Assembly (NCBI RefSeq): GCF_021365465.1
Contig: NZ_CP089932.1
Location: forward strand, 2,790,001 to 2,854,000
Direction of reading: 5' to 3'
Length of the DNA: 64,000 nt
DNA from: Erwinia tracheiphila
GTDB lineage: Bacteria; Pseudomonadota; Gammaproteobacteria; Enterobacterales; Enterobacteriaceae
A program made the position numbers and the translations under genes. The notes beneath the pieces were generated by a model. It was given only the letters and a program-made list of their open reading frames with translations, made no database searches and had not been told where the DNA came from. Shown here one piece after another: positions 28,187 through 38,075 of this stretch (its first letter is position 1; each line of letters begins with the position of its first letter).

Positions 28187-28870
28187 TTAAAGAATCTGAC
28201 GAACGTTAGCGACTGTGGAGTTACCCATAGTGCCAAGGTCAAGGATAGCGCCGTCGGTATTGGTGGTGACGCCGTTAACCAGCGCATAGTTCAGCGGTTG
28301 GGCGGTTAACTGCCCGGTCGCATTGCTGGCACTGATTGACAGCGTATATTTCCCGTCTGGTGCAGTGGTGCCATCAGTTTCAGTACCATCCCAGGAGAAA
28401 GTATGAACGCCCGCGCTGAGTGCACCGAGGTTAATGGTCTGCACTACTTTGCCGGACGAGTCGGTAATGGTGGCGGTGGTTGCTGTGGAAGCCTGCTCAA
28501 GACTCAAGCCAAATGGCGTGGTTGAGGTGCTGCCGCTGCTGGTACCGACCAGAATTTGCGCCCCATCAACCATCACGCCCTTGCCCACCAGCGCCGATGC
28601 CTGAAGTGACTGGCTGCTGTTGATTTGGCCGGAGATGGAGCCCAGCGTGGTATTCAGCTTTTCAATCCCACTGAGGGTGTTGATTTGCGCAAGCTGGGTG
28701 GTTAACTGGCTGTTATCCATCGGATTCGTCGGGTCCTGGTTCTTTAACTGAGTGACCAAAAGCGTCAAAAAGTTACTTTGCAGATTGGCCGCCGTGGTGT
28801 CGGTGGTCGACGACGTAGTGGTAATCGCCGTGTTGTCTGTGGATTCATTAACACCTACTGCAATGCTCAT
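28187..28870 (-). CDS. flgD: Hook assembly scaffold FlgD
   Basis: 227 residues. The N-terminal export region contains SNFLTLLVTQLKNQDPTNPM, diagnostic of FlgD, followed by Ig-like domains (VHTFSWDGTETDGTTAPDGK). FlgD caps the growing hook and is then replaced by FlgK. Confidence 0.98.
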   Translation of the reverse strand: MSIAVGVNESTDNTAITTTSSTTDTTAANLQSNFLTLLVTQLKNQDPTNPMDNSQLTTQLAQINTLSGIEKLNTTLGSISGQINSSQSLQASALVGKGVMVDGAQILVGTSSGSTSTTPFGLSLEQASTATTATITDSSGKVVQTINLGALSAGVHTFSWDGTETDGTTAPDGKYTLSISASNATGQLTAQPLNYALVNGVTTNTDGAILDLGTMGNSTVANVRQIL

Positions 28871-28881
28871 CAGGCCGCTCC

Positions 28882-29286
28882 TTATTGACCCATCGTCAGG
28901 GTTTTCATCATCATTTGTTTAACGGTGTTCAACACCTCGACGTTGGCCTGGTAACTGCGTGAAGCGGACATGGTATTGACCGTTTCGCTTACCACATCGA
29001 CATTAGGCATTTTTACGTAGCCTTTTGCATCTGCCATCGGATTGCCCGGCTCGTAAACCAGTTTTGCCGGAGTAGGATCGTCCACCACCTGCGCAACGCG
29101 CACGCCGCCAGTGGCCGAACCAGACTCTGCTGCTGTCTGGAATACCACCTGCTTCGCCACGTAAGGCTGGCCGTCCGGGCCGGTCACGCTGTCAGCGTTC
29201 GCCAGATTACTGGCGGCAACGTTGAGACGCTGTGACTGGGCGTTCATCGCGGATCCAGCGATATCAAAGATACTCATCAGTGCCAT
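28882..29286 (-). CDS. flgC: Flagellar proximal rod protein FlgC
   Basis: 134 residues, equal to E. coli. Contains the rod motif [20 protein letters not shown] and the C-terminal coiled coil [25 protein letters not shown]. Lies 6 bases after flgB. Confidence 0.97.
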   Translation of the reverse strand: MALMSIFDIAGSAMNAQSQRLNVAASNLANADSVTGPDGQPYVAKQVVFQTAAESGSATGGVRVAQVVDDPTPAKLVYEPGNPMADAKGYVKMPNVDVVSETVNTMSASRSYQANVEVLNTVKQMMMKTLTMGQ

Positions 29287-29292
29287 AACTTA

Positions 29293-29703
29293 TTACCCCT
29301 GTAGCACAGACATCATACTCTTGATCTGACCGGTGATAACGGTCAGGTCTGTCTGGTATTTCAAGCTGTTATCCGCAAACTGTGTACGCTCACGGTCCAT
29401 ATCGACGGTGTTACCGTCCGCTGACGGCTGATAGGGTACCCGGTACATCAGGTCCATCGATGCCGCCTGAGAGGCCTCCGCAGGAATATGGCGATCGGAC
29501 GTGACCGCCAGTTGCAGGCCCGAACCCTGCGACCGTCCTTGTTCCATCACCTTGTTGAGCTGGCTGACGAAATCAATATCACGTGCCTGGTAGCCCGGCG
29601 TGTCGGCATTAGCAATATTTGACGCCAGAATCTCCTGCCGCTGGGCGCGCAGGTTCAACGCTTCGGTGTTGAACCGCAGTGCAGCGTCGAGTTTGTCGAG
29701 CAT
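29293..29703 (-). CDS. flgB: Flagellar proximal rod protein FlgB
   Basis: 136 residues with the rod motif [20 protein letters not shown] and C-terminal [19 protein letters not shown]. First gene of the minus-strand class 2 operon flgBCDEFGHIJ. Its promoter should lie in the 156-base gap to divergent flgA, which is expected to bind FlhDC; no certain FlhDC box was called by eye. Confidence 0.97.
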   Translation of the reverse strand: MLDKLDAALRFNTEALNLRAQRQEILASNIANADTPGYQARDIDFVSQLNKVMEQGRSQGSGLQLAVTSDRHIPAEASQAASMDLMYRVPYQPSADGNTVDMDRERTQFADNSLKYQTDLTVITGQIKSMMSVLQG

Positions 29704-29859
29704 GCTTCCTCCGCATAGTGAATATTCTGAGTTGACAGCATAATCGCGGGAGGCAAACGGCTATCGAAGGAATAGCGCTAAAAAGCGTCGCTAATTTGCG
29801 CCTTGACCTCTTACCCCTGCGAGTAGAATCGATGTCATCTGATAAACAGGGCTAATACA

Positions 29860-30528
29860 ATGAGTGGGTTAACGTTGCTGTTCGCCGGGCTACTGTGCCT
29901 GGCTACTCTGCCAGCCAGTGCTGCCTCACTGACCGCACAGCTGAATCAATTTTTTAAAGCACGCTATGGGGAAAGCAGCCAGCCAGCCGATACCCTTATG
30001 GTGGTGGTGAAAACGCCAAAGACGCAGTGGCCCACCTGCGAAACACCCCGGTTTTCATTGCCAGGAAATAGCCGAGTATGGGGCACCATGAGCGTGGCAG
30101 CCAACTGCGAGCAGAATCGCCGCTATCTGCAGGTTGAAGTGCAGGTAACCGGCAGCTATGTTGTAGCCGCTCGCCAGATCACGCGCGGTACAACCATTAC
30201 CGCCGATGATCTAAAAATTGAACGAGGCCGTCTGGATACCCTGCCTGCACGCACGGTGATGAGCACAAAGGCAGTGACCGAGGCAGTGACGCTGCGTGAC
30301 ATTACGCCGGGACAGCCACTCACACTCATGATGGTTCGACAGCCATGGAGGGTTAAAGCGGGTCAGAACGTAACGGTCATTGCCCGTGGCGACGGCTTTA
30401 ACGTCTCCAGTGAAGGACGTGCAATGAACAATGCCACGGCGACACAATCCGTGCGGGTCCGTATGAGTTCAGGTCAGATTGTCAGTGGAAAAGTGGCTGC
30501 GGATGGGAATATTCTTATAACGTTATAA
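29860..30528 (+). CDS. flgA: P-ring assembly chaperone FlgA
   Basis: 222 residues with a Sec signal peptide (LLFAGLLCLATLPASAAS) and a C-terminal SAF domain (VVAARQITRGTTITADDL, then VRMSSGQIVSGKV). FlgA helps FlgI polymerise in the periplasm. It is divergent to flgB and is followed by flgM after 100 bases. Confidence 0.96.
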   Translation: MSGLTLLFAGLLCLATLPASAASLTAQLNQFFKARYGESSQPADTLMVVVKTPKTQWPTCETPRFSLPGNSRVWGTMSVAANCEQNRRYLQVEVQVTGSYVVAARQITRGTTITADDLKIERGRLDTLPARTVMSTKAVTEAVTLRDITPGQPLTLMMVRQPWRVKAGQNVTVIARGDGFNVSSEGRAMNNATATQSVRVRMSSGQIVSGKVAADGNILITL

Positions 30529-30533
30529 AGGTC

Positions 30534-30560
30534 TAAAGATAGACCCAGTTCTGCCGATAG
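30534..30560 (+). promoter_or_regulatory. Sigma-28 promoter of flgMN
   Basis: TAAAGATA, 11 bases, then GCCGATAG closely matches TAAAGTTT-N11-GCCGATAA, about 70 bases before flgM. It provides the late, FliA-driven supply of FlgM and FlgN. Confidence 0.88.
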
Positions 30561-30628
30561 AATAATTAACAAACGCAATATACTTATTCGACAGGCCGAC
30601 AGTTTGCCTGAGCTTACAGGAGTCAGAT

Positions 30629-30934
30629 ATGAGCATTGACAGAACTCAACCGTTGAACCCAGCCAGTACCGTGCAGAGTCGTGATACGTCAGATACGGCT
30701 GCACCGAAAGCGCGACAGGCTGAGACGACAAAAGCGACCAGCACCCCCACGGCCTCTCAGGTTGTGTTAAGCGACGCACAGTCACAACTGACCAAATCCA
30801 GCGCCCAGGACATTAACACCGAGCGCGTGGAGCAGTTAAAAACAGCCATCCGTAATGGTGGCCTGAAGATGGACACCGGTAAAATCGCCGATGCGCTGAT
30901 TCAGCAGGCAAAAGATTCTTTAGAAGGTAACTGA
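30629..30934 (+). CDS. flgM: Anti-sigma-28 factor FlgM
   Basis: 101 residues (97 in E. coli). Starts [19 protein letters not shown] and ends with the FliA-binding helices ([32 protein letters not shown]). FlgM holds FliA inactive until it is exported through the finished hook. The N-terminal half is Thr/Ala-rich and unstructured, as usual. Confidence 0.96.
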   Translation: MSIDRTQPLNPASTVQSRDTSDTAAPKARQAETTKATSTPTASQVVLSDAQSQLTKSSAQDINTERVEQLKTAIRNGGLKMDTGKIADALIQQAKDSLEGN

Positions 30935-30938
30935 GTAG

Positions 30939-31370
30939 ATGAACAAGCTGCTGACCACGCTCGATAAGATGCTTGAAGTGCTGGCAAGTCTGGCGGACGT
31001 AATGGCCTCTGAGCAGCAACAGCTGTCAGGGGGGCAGATTAACAGCAGCTTACTGCAACGGATTACCGAGGATAAAAGTTCGCTTCTAGCCACGCTCAAT
31101 TTTCTTGAACAGATGCGTCGCGATAATGAGAAAGATGCGGGTTTTCACGCACCTTACAGCCGCCATTCTGAACTCTCCCGTCGCTGGTCTGATATTCAGG
31201 AAAAGACCATAAGACTGCGCGATACCAATTTACATAATGGCTTGTTGCTCAGTCATCAGATCAGCTTTACCGATGGTGCGCTGGAAGTGCTACGTCCTCA
31301 TCATACGCAAAAGTTCTATGGCCCGGATGGCCAGGCGACATCCAGCGCGTTTATTAATCGTAAAGTGTAA
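30939..31370 (+). CDS. flgN: Flagellar export chaperone FlgN
   Basis: 143 residues, mostly helical, starting MNKLLTTLDKMLEVLASLAD and ending ATSSAFINRKV. FlgN chaperones FlgK and FlgL to the export gate. It follows flgM by 4 bases. IS256 copy 2 lies 139 bases downstream, outside the gene. Confidence 0.95.
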   Translation: MNKLLTTLDKMLEVLASLADVMASEQQQLSGGQINSSLLQRITEDKSSLLATLNFLEQMRRDNEKDAGFHAPYSRHSELSRRWSDIQEKTIRLRDTNLHNGLLLSHQISFTDGALEVLRPHHTQKFYGPDGQATSSAFINRKV

Positions 31371-31509
31371 ATGGCCTGAGCGTTGTAAAAAAACAGACCA
31401 ATGCGCATGACCTTCGTTATTGACGTGTGTAATAAATACACAAACAGTAAATTTGATGATGCTTTGTAAGACCACAGTGCAGGGACAGAAAATCGTCAAT
31501 TTTTTAGCC

Positions 31510-32823
31510 GAGCCTGTAATTTAAATTGTGTATCTGCCTGTTTTTGATATCTTCATTTCGATAACGGAGACAGGTAATTATGGACGAAAAAAGACTCAAA
31601 GCCCTTGCGGCTGAACTGGCTAAGGGGCTGAAAACCGAAGCCGATCTCAACCAGTTTTCCCGCATGCTGACGAAGCTTACAGTTGAAACTGCGCTCAATG
31701 CTGAGCTGACTGACCACATCGGACACGAAAAGAACGCACCCAAAACAGGCTCAAATACCCGCAATGGTTATTCGTCAAAAACGTTGTTGTGCGACGATGG
31801 TGAGATTGAAATCAGTACACCACGTGATCGTGAAAGCACCTTCGAACCTCAGCTTATTAAGAAAAATCAGACACGTATTACGCAGATGGACAGTCAGATC
31901 CTGTCGTTGTATGCAAAAGGCATGACCACCCGGGAGATTGTCGCCACCTTCAAAGAAATGTACGATGCGGACGTCTCACCCACGCTGATATCGAAAGTCA
32001 CTGATGCGGTGAAAGAGCAGGTATCTGAGTGGCAAAACCGTCCGCTGGATGCTCTGTATCCCATTGTTTATCTTGACTGTATTGTCGTAAAAGTTCGCCA
32101 CAGTGGCACTGTAATTAACAAAGCCGTATTCCTTGCTCTGGGTATTAACACCGAAGGCCAGAAAGAATTACTGGGCATGTGGCTCGCAGAAAATGAAGGT
32201 GCGAAGTTCTGGCTCAGCGTGCTGACTGAGCTGAAGAATCGAGGTCTCCAGGATATCCTGATTGCCTGCGTGGATGGCCTTAAGGGCTTTCCGGATGCGA
32301 TAAACAGCGTGTACCCGCAGACGCATATCCAGTTGTGCATTATTCACATGGTACGCAACAGCCTGAAATACGTGTCATGGAAGGACTATAAAGCCGTTAC
32401 TGGCGGTCTGAAAGCGGTTTATCAGGCTCCGACAGAAGCAGCAGCGCTGATGGCCCTGGATAAGTTCGCTGATGTCTGGGACGACAAATATCCGCAAATC
32501 AGCAAAAGCTGGCGTGCACACTGGGAAAATCTCAATACGTTCTTTGGTTATCCACCAGATATACGTAAGGCTATCTACACCACGAATGCCATCGAGTCGC
32601 TGAACAGCGTTATCCGGGCAGCGATAAAGAAACGCAAAGTGTTCCCGACAGATGACTCAGTGCGCAAGGTGATATATCTGGCAATCCAGTCGGCCTCGAA
32701 AAAATGGAGTATGCCGATCCAGAACTGGCGGCTGGCAATGAGTCGCTTTATTATCGAGTTTGGTGACCGCCTGAGCGATCACCTTTAATACGGTGGCAGA
32801 TACACAGAATTATTTACAGGGTC
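31510..32823 (+). mobile_element. IS256-family insertion sequence, copy 2 (1314 bp)
   Basis: Left end GAGCCTGTAATTTAAATTGT and right-end reverse complement GACCCTGTAAATAATTCTGT are inverted repeats. An 8-bp duplication TTTTAGCC flanks it at 31502-31509 and 32824-32831. It lies between flgN and the lectin/murJ region and does not break a recognised gene. Confidence 0.95.
31580..32788 (+). CDS. IS256-family transposase
   Basis: 402 residues, intact, with catalytic acids in YLDCIVVKV, ACVDGLKGF and TTNAIESLNS and the Trp in SMPIQNWRLAM that copy 1 has lost. Nucleotide differences from copy 1 are spread over the gene, many at third positions, so the two copies are relatives and not a recent duplication. 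This copy is the better candidate for an active enzyme. Confidence 0.95.
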   Translation: MDEKRLKALAAELAKGLKTEADLNQFSRMLTKLTVETALNAELTDHIGHEKNAPKTGSNTRNGYSSKTLLCDDGEIEISTPRDRESTFEPQLIKKNQTRITQMDSQILSLYAKGMTTREIVATFKEMYDADVSPTLISKVTDAVKEQVSEWQNRPLDALYPIVYLDCIVVKVRHSGTVINKAVFLALGINTEGQKELLGMWLAENEGAKFWLSVLTELKNRGLQDILIACVDGLKGFPDAINSVYPQTHIQLCIIHMVRNSLKYVSWKDYKAVTGGLKAVYQAPTEAAALMALDKFADVWDDKYPQISKSWRAHWENLNTFFGYPPDIRKAIYTTNAIESLNSVIRAAIKKRKVFPTDDSVRKVIYLAIQSASKKWSMPIQNWRLAMSRFIIEFGDRLSDHL

Positions 32824-33084
32824 TTTTAGCCCGTAAACCGGCCATCGCGATCATAATGACCTGTCCTGCTTGATCGTCCTTCTCTTCATTCCCCGCTATT
32901 TACACAACAGGTTATTTCTTCATCTTCTTATTATACAATGTTTCTTATTTTCAGCCACGGCGCAGCTCTTTATCTTTGAGCTAAAATGGTGAGCCCTGTA
33001 AACCACTACATTACTACACTACACCTGGCGATATCGCCCGAAGCATCTTTCGGCCACTGAAGATAAAACCTTTCTTTTTATCTA

Positions 33085-33947
33085 AGAACCTGTCCCAAAA
33101 GGCGTCATCGTATAATGCATCCCGGTCATATCTGAGGGCAAAGTATGGCAGGCGGTAAAGGGAAGATTAGCGATGAACTCCGGGACAAAATGGCCCCGCT
33201 TATCCCGGAACACAAAACCCGCCATCCTCCGGGTACGCGCCGAAAACGTGTTGATAATCTGGCCGCAATGAACGCCATTTTCTTCGTCCCCAGAACAGCC
33301 TGTCAGTGGAATGCACTCAATACCACAGGGATAGGTTCATCAGGCTCTGCGCACCGGCGCTTCCGGGAACGGAGAGACGCAGGTGTCTTCGGGCGTTTCT
33401 GGCAGAACGGATTACTGGCCTGTGAACACCCGGACGGCACGGACTGCTCATGGTTGTCGGTGGATGGCGGTATGACAACATCACCGCTGCCCAGGACAAA
33501 AAAACAGGACGCAACACCACGGACACAGGGAAACAGGGCGTAAAGCCCAGTCTGATGACAGATACCGGAGGGCTTCCTCTGCCACGGGTCGTCGCAGCAG
33601 CAGACAGGCATGACATCAAACTGGTGGCGGACACACCCGGTGCTCTTCAGACGGGGCGTCCGGGGGCAAAAACTCAGACTCTGCCCGGAAAAAGGCGACG
33701 AAGCGCCCGGGCTGAAAACAGACCGGTTAAGTAGTCGTGACGAGCCTTATATCCCGCCCCGTAAAGAGGAATGAGATGCCAGTAAAACCACGAACTTCAG
33801 TGCCTGTCACCGGGAGGAGGCAAGCCGGATGAACCGGTTTCGCCGGGTCCTGGCCCGACGGGAAAAGACGTCTGAGAATGACGGGGCCCTGTTGCATTTT
33901 TCCTGTGGTCTTATTGTCTGGAATAAAGCCCTGTTGAGACAGGCTCT
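33085..33947 (+). mobile_element. IS5-family element with decayed transposase (863 bp)
   Basis: Terminal repeats AGAACCTGTCCCAAAAG and (reverse complement) AGAGCCTGTCTCAACAG, flanked by TA on both sides, fit an IS5-family (IS427/IS1031-like) element. The transposase starts at 33145 (MAGGKGKISDELRDKMAPLI), contains the first catalytic block CSWLSVDGGMTTSPL and ends RFRRVLARREKTSEN to VWNKALL. It is broken by a frameshift after KK near 33507, missing middle sequence after about 33690 and stop codons. A closely similar partial copy is at 60181. Confidence 0.9.
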
Positions 33948-34002
33948 TATTCATACTATTAATCTATGGAACCGAAAGAGGCCGCAGGACCAAGCGAAGA
34001 TA

Positions 34003-34892
34003 ATGATAGCAACAAACCTTAGCGACAATAAAGTTATTAAAAGATTGCCTTCCAGTCCCGCTGCCCTGGCCTTCTGGGACAAGGATTTTGCAGATAGCAG
34101 CAACAGGTTTCGCCTGGTTAAAACACCCGAAAAGGGGCAGGACGTTTATCAAATTGTTCATGCACAAGCTAATTAGGTCGTTGCCAGCGTTCCCCCTGAA
34201 AGAAATTCGGCATTCGTGCGTTTACAACAAAGTCAATTGCGGGATGAGCAGCACTGGTATTTCATCAACCAGCGTCAGGTGGGATATGTTATTGCAAATT
34301 ACAGAAACCCAAACTTTGTTATGGATGTGCCGAATTCCGAAGTCCAAAAGGGAAGAGCCATACAGCTTTATCTTCGCAGTCAAACAAACGCTCAACGATT
34401 TCTACCGGAATACACCAGGGGGCCGCAAGACCAGAGTGTCCATCAATTAAGAACGACATTTGCTGTAGATAGAGTTATAACCGCAACCGGATATGACTCA
34501 ACACTCGTTGTCGGAGATAAAAACAACACTGACCGCAAACAGAAGTTCCGTTTCATCAGGACTCCTGAGAAAGGCTTTAACGTTTATCAAATTATTTACT
34601 TTGCCAATAATCAAATTATTGCCTGGAATGTGCCTGGAGGCATACAGGTGTTCCGTCACCAAAATGAATGGAAAGATGAACATTACTGGCTTTTGGAACG
34701 CCAGGGTGAGGCAGCTATATTACTTCAAATTACAGAGATCCTGAGAGGTTTATCGGTGTATCCCATGCCACAATCCTTAACACTAATCACATTCAGCTTT
34801 TTTACGGAATCAGAATGCAGTACAGCGGTCCAGGCTCGAATAATCTAAGGGCTGCCTGTGGCAGCCTGCAGAACATTCAACGTGGTCAGTGA
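34003..34892 (+). pseudogene. Beta-trefoil (ricin-type) lectin-like protein, disrupted
   Basis: The frame opens at ATG 34003 (MIATNLSDNKVIKR), is interrupted by an in-frame TAG at 34174-34176, continues in the same frame from there, then shifts near 34722 to a frame ending at TGA 34890-34892. Repeats are visible: RFRLVKTPEKGQDVYQIVHA against KFRFIRTPEKGFNVYQIIYF, and YVIANYRNPNFVMDV against SNYRDPERFIGVS, with aromatic EQHWYF and EHYWLL ends like QxW repeats. This suggests a carbohydrate-binding trefoil, perhaps a host-interaction lectin or toxin part. The IS5 element lies 55 bases upstream, so the true 5' end may be lost. Family call is by repeat pattern only. Confidence 0.65.
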
Positions 34893-34948
34893 TTTTATTC
34901 TCACGCCACCGGGAATTTAGCGACTTATCTATGGCAGAAATCAAGAGT

Positions 34949-36487
34949 CTATTCCACCGTGGTGCGTGAAAAGTCACGTACCCGGAATCCCAGCAGGGCC
35001 AGTACGGCGAAATATACCGCGCCGCCCACGGCGCACACGACCGCCAGACGCATTAACCGCCATAGCATACTGCCCTGCGCCCAGTCCGGCATAAACCATA
35101 ACAGCCCGAGCAGCGCTGCCGCCATTACTGCTACCGCAAGCCCAAGGCGCAAAAGGAAACTGAACCAGCCTGGCTGTGGCTGGAAGATGTTTTGCTTACG
35201 AAGTTGCCAGAACAGCATCAACGCATTCAGGCAGGCCGCCAGACCAATAGAAAGTGACAGGCCGGCATGTTTGAGCGGGCCAATAAACACCAGATTCATC
35301 AGCTGGGTCATCAACAGCGTAAAAATAGCGATCCTGACCGGCGTTTTAATGTCCTGACGGGAATAGAACCCCGGCGCGAGGATCTTCACCACAATCAGTC
35401 CTACCAGTCCAACGGAATAAGCCACCAGCGCGCGCTGTGTCATCGCCGCATGAAAAGCGGTAAATTTACCGTACTGAAACAGTGAAACTACCAGTGGTTT
35501 TGACAGTATCCCCAACGCTACCGCGCTCGGCAGCGCCAGCAGGAAACTCAGGCGCAGGCCCCAGTCCATCAGACGGTTATATTCCGCATGATTGCCGCTG
35601 GCAAAGCTTTTGGCCAGCGCGGGTAAAAGGATAGTCCCCAGCGCGACGCCCAGCACGCCTGAGGGGAACTCCATCAGACGATCGGCGTAGTACATCCAGG
35701 AAACTGAACCTGAAACCAGGAATGACGCAAAAATAGTATTGATGATCAGCGAGATCTGACTCACCGACACACCGAGGATCGCAGGCCCCATCTGGCGCAT
35801 TACCCGCCATACTCCCGCATCCTTGAGGTTAATACGTGGTAGCACCAGCATGCCAATTCTCTTCAAATGGGGTAACTGGTAAAACAGCTGCAGTCCCCCC
35901 CCCACCACCACCGCCCATGCCAGCGCCATCACCGAAGGATGAAAGTAGGGTGCCGCAAAGAGTGCGAAACCAATCATGCTGATGTTGAGCAACGTAGGGG
36001 CGAAAGCCGGAACGGAGAATCGGTTCCATGTGTTAAGAATAGCCCCGGTCAGCGACGCCAGCGAGATCAGCAAAATATAAGGAAAGGTGACCCGCAGCAG
36101 TGAAGAGGTCAGTGCGAATTTATCAGCCGTATCACTAAACCCCGGCGCTGTCAGCATAATCACCCATGGTGCCACGACGATACCTGCCAGGGTGATGACT
36201 GCCAGCACCAGCGTCAGCAGGCCGGAGACATAGGAGACAAACACCCGTGTCGCCTCTTCTCCCTGCTTACTTTTGTATTCTGCCAGAATGGGGACGAAAG
36301 CCTGAGAAAACGCGCCTTCCGCAAAAATTCGCCGCAGTAAATTGGGCAGTTTGAAAGCCACAAAGAAGGCATCCGTTGCCATCCCTGCGCCAAAAACTCG
36401 TGCCACGATGGCATCACGTGCAAATCCCAGCACGCGAGAAAACAGGGTCATTGAGCTGACCGCTGCCAGCGATTTTAACAGGTTCAT
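34949..36487 (-). CDS. murJ: Lipid II flippase MurJ (MviN)
   Basis: 512 residues (E. coli 511) with about 14 membrane segments of the MOP exporter superfamily. The N-terminal [20 protein letters not shown] carries Arg18 and Arg24, essential in E. coli MurJ. MurJ moves lipid II across the inner membrane for wall synthesis. In E. coli it lies next to mviM and flgN; here the same neighbours are present but a lectin relic and two IS intervene on the flgN side. Intact, as expected for an essential gene. Confidence 0.97.
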   Translation of the reverse strand: MNLLKSLAAVSSMTLFSRVLGFARDAIVARVFGAGMATDAFFVAFKLPNLLRRIFAEGAFSQAFVPILAEYKSKQGEEATRVFVSYVSGLLTLVLAVITLAGIVVAPWVIMLTAPGFSDTADKFALTSSLLRVTFPYILLISLASLTGAILNTWNRFSVPAFAPTLLNISMIGFALFAAPYFHPSVMALAWAVVVGGGLQLFYQLPHLKRIGMLVLPRINLKDAGVWRVMRQMGPAILGVSVSQISLIINTIFASFLVSGSVSWMYYADRLMEFPSGVLGVALGTILLPALAKSFASGNHAEYNRLMDWGLRLSFLLALPSAVALGILSKPLVVSLFQYGKFTAFHAAMTQRALVAYSVGLVGLIVVKILAPGFYSRQDIKTPVRIAIFTLLMTQLMNLVFIGPLKHAGLSLSIGLAACLNALMLFWQLRKQNIFQPQPGWFSFLLRLGLAVAVMAAALLGLLWFMPDWAQGSMLWRLMRLAVVCAVGGAVYFAVLALLGFRVRDFSRTTVE

Positions 36488-36611
36488 GCGTTTCCTGATT
36501 TTTACGGGAATGTGGGGTCAATCCGGGTCATTGTCTGAACCGGGGTGCCGTTCGGCAACCGGCACAGTCTACTGATAATGCAGGAAATCACCAATCCGGA
36601 TTGTTACAGTG

Positions 36612-37441
36612 TTATTCCTGATGGCTCGTGGAGCACTGTTTTTCCACGATGTGTGGGGCGGCAGGTGCCTCATCACCCGGGGTTTGCGGCATAGTCTGAT
36701 TTTTGACGCCGTTGATACCGCGCAGACAGCAAATCCACACTGTTCCGGGGTCTTCTGCCCGTTTTCCGCCGCGCCGATAATCGGCCATTCTGCTGTTGCT
36801 TGCTAAAATCATATTGTTTTTCAAGCTGCCACTGTGTGCCGTTTCACGCTGAGGACTTGCACAGGGTTGCATGCTGGTTGTTTTGCGGGGACAAGGTGCC
36901 CCAATAAAGCACATTTTTTCCGAGGTCATTGGTCAGCACCATACCACTCTGTGACGCATCACGACCGCCGCCCAGCCAGAACAGGATATCAATTCATTTA
37001 CCGGCTGATTGTGAAAAACCGATCCGTCGCTGTCGCGGCGGTGCTTCTGTTCGTTATAAAACAGGCTGCGCAAGGTAGTTTAACGTTGCAGTTTACACAC
37101 CGGTTAACAGTAACCGTCAGTTTGTGGCCCCCGACACGAGTACCGCGTCAGCTCGGGCGGATGAGTGGCCAGAAGCTTATGGGCTACCCTTATGTCAGTG
37201 TAAGCAGTTTCTGGTATTGACTGAATAATACAGGGTGGCGTTGTGCATAACGACCGCCTCGCGGTTGAGAGCCAACGCGTCGCGCAGGGAAATAAGGCCG
37301 CTTTCGTACATCAGAAGGGTTTACTGTTCGCCGGCCAACAACACAGGTTCGACCTACCAGTCGTCGATTCAAGTGACGACGGGTAGTTACGGCTTTTGAA
37401 CAACACTGCCCAGCCCGGCTGACTTTATCGCCAGTATTGAG
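36612..37441 (-). pseudogene. mviM: MviM-like oxidoreductase, heavily decayed
   Basis: Reading the minus strand in changing frames recovers pieces of MviM (Gfo/Idh/MocA-type dehydrogenase): AGLGSVVQKP near the start (Rossmann GLGGIAQKA), FWLGGGRDASQSGMVLTNDL in the middle and GVKNQTMPQTPGDEAPAAPH at the C terminus (E. coli VQNQTVPQTAGEQA). Stops and indels are numerous, so decay is old. Position between murJ and yceH agrees with E. coli yceH-mviM-mviN. Confidence 0.82.
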
Positions 37442-37459
37442 CATATTGTTATACAGGAT

Positions 37460-38000
37460 TCAGGATACCCGGCTTTGCAGTGCCGCAACCTGCTGTTTTA
37501 ACGTCTGCATTTCTCGCTCCAGTTCGTTAATCCTGGCGGCCAGGTCGCTTTCATCCGCAGGGAGCATACTGTCGGTAAGCAGGGTTTCTGTTGTTTCACT
37601 GCCAAACAAATGCATATAGCGACTTTCGCGCTTACCCGGCTCACGCGCCAGCTGCACCACGAAGGGACCATCCTCCCGTGTTGCCAGCCTTTTCAGACTC
37701 TGTTCCACGTCAGCGACATCCGTAAATTCATGTAACCGGGCGCAACGGATCCTCAGCTCACCGGGCGTTTGTGCACCACGTAGCAACAGGGTGCACACCA
37801 GTGCCAGGTCGCCCGACGTCAGTTTTAACTGACCAAATTCCGTATTGCAAAAGCGATGTTCATATTTAATCACCCGATTACCCGCGCCACTGTTTGATTA
37901 CAGGCCGTCACCACACCGTTCAGCGACATTGGGTATTGTTCAGGGGTGGTGACCTGCTTTTCCAGCAGGCAACCGATAACTCGTGCCTGAACGGTAGCAC
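37460..38000 (-). pseudogene. yceH: YceH-family protein with internal deletion and lost start
   Basis: The C-terminal part ([18 protein letters not shown] to ESRYMHLFG and a terminal coiled coil) and an N-terminal part ([31 protein letters not shown]) both match DUF480 protein YceH. About 40 residues between CNQ and GNRVIKYE are missing with a frame change near 37880. The first few codons are replaced by unrelated sequence at the IS91-family junction near 38000. YceH has two winged-helix domains; function is not known well. Confidence 0.88.
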
Positions 38001-38075
38001 GCCTGCGGCGTGAGCTCGTCTGCTGCGCAGCCGAAGTCCTTTCCACCCTCATCGCCGTATTTTATACTGTCTTTC

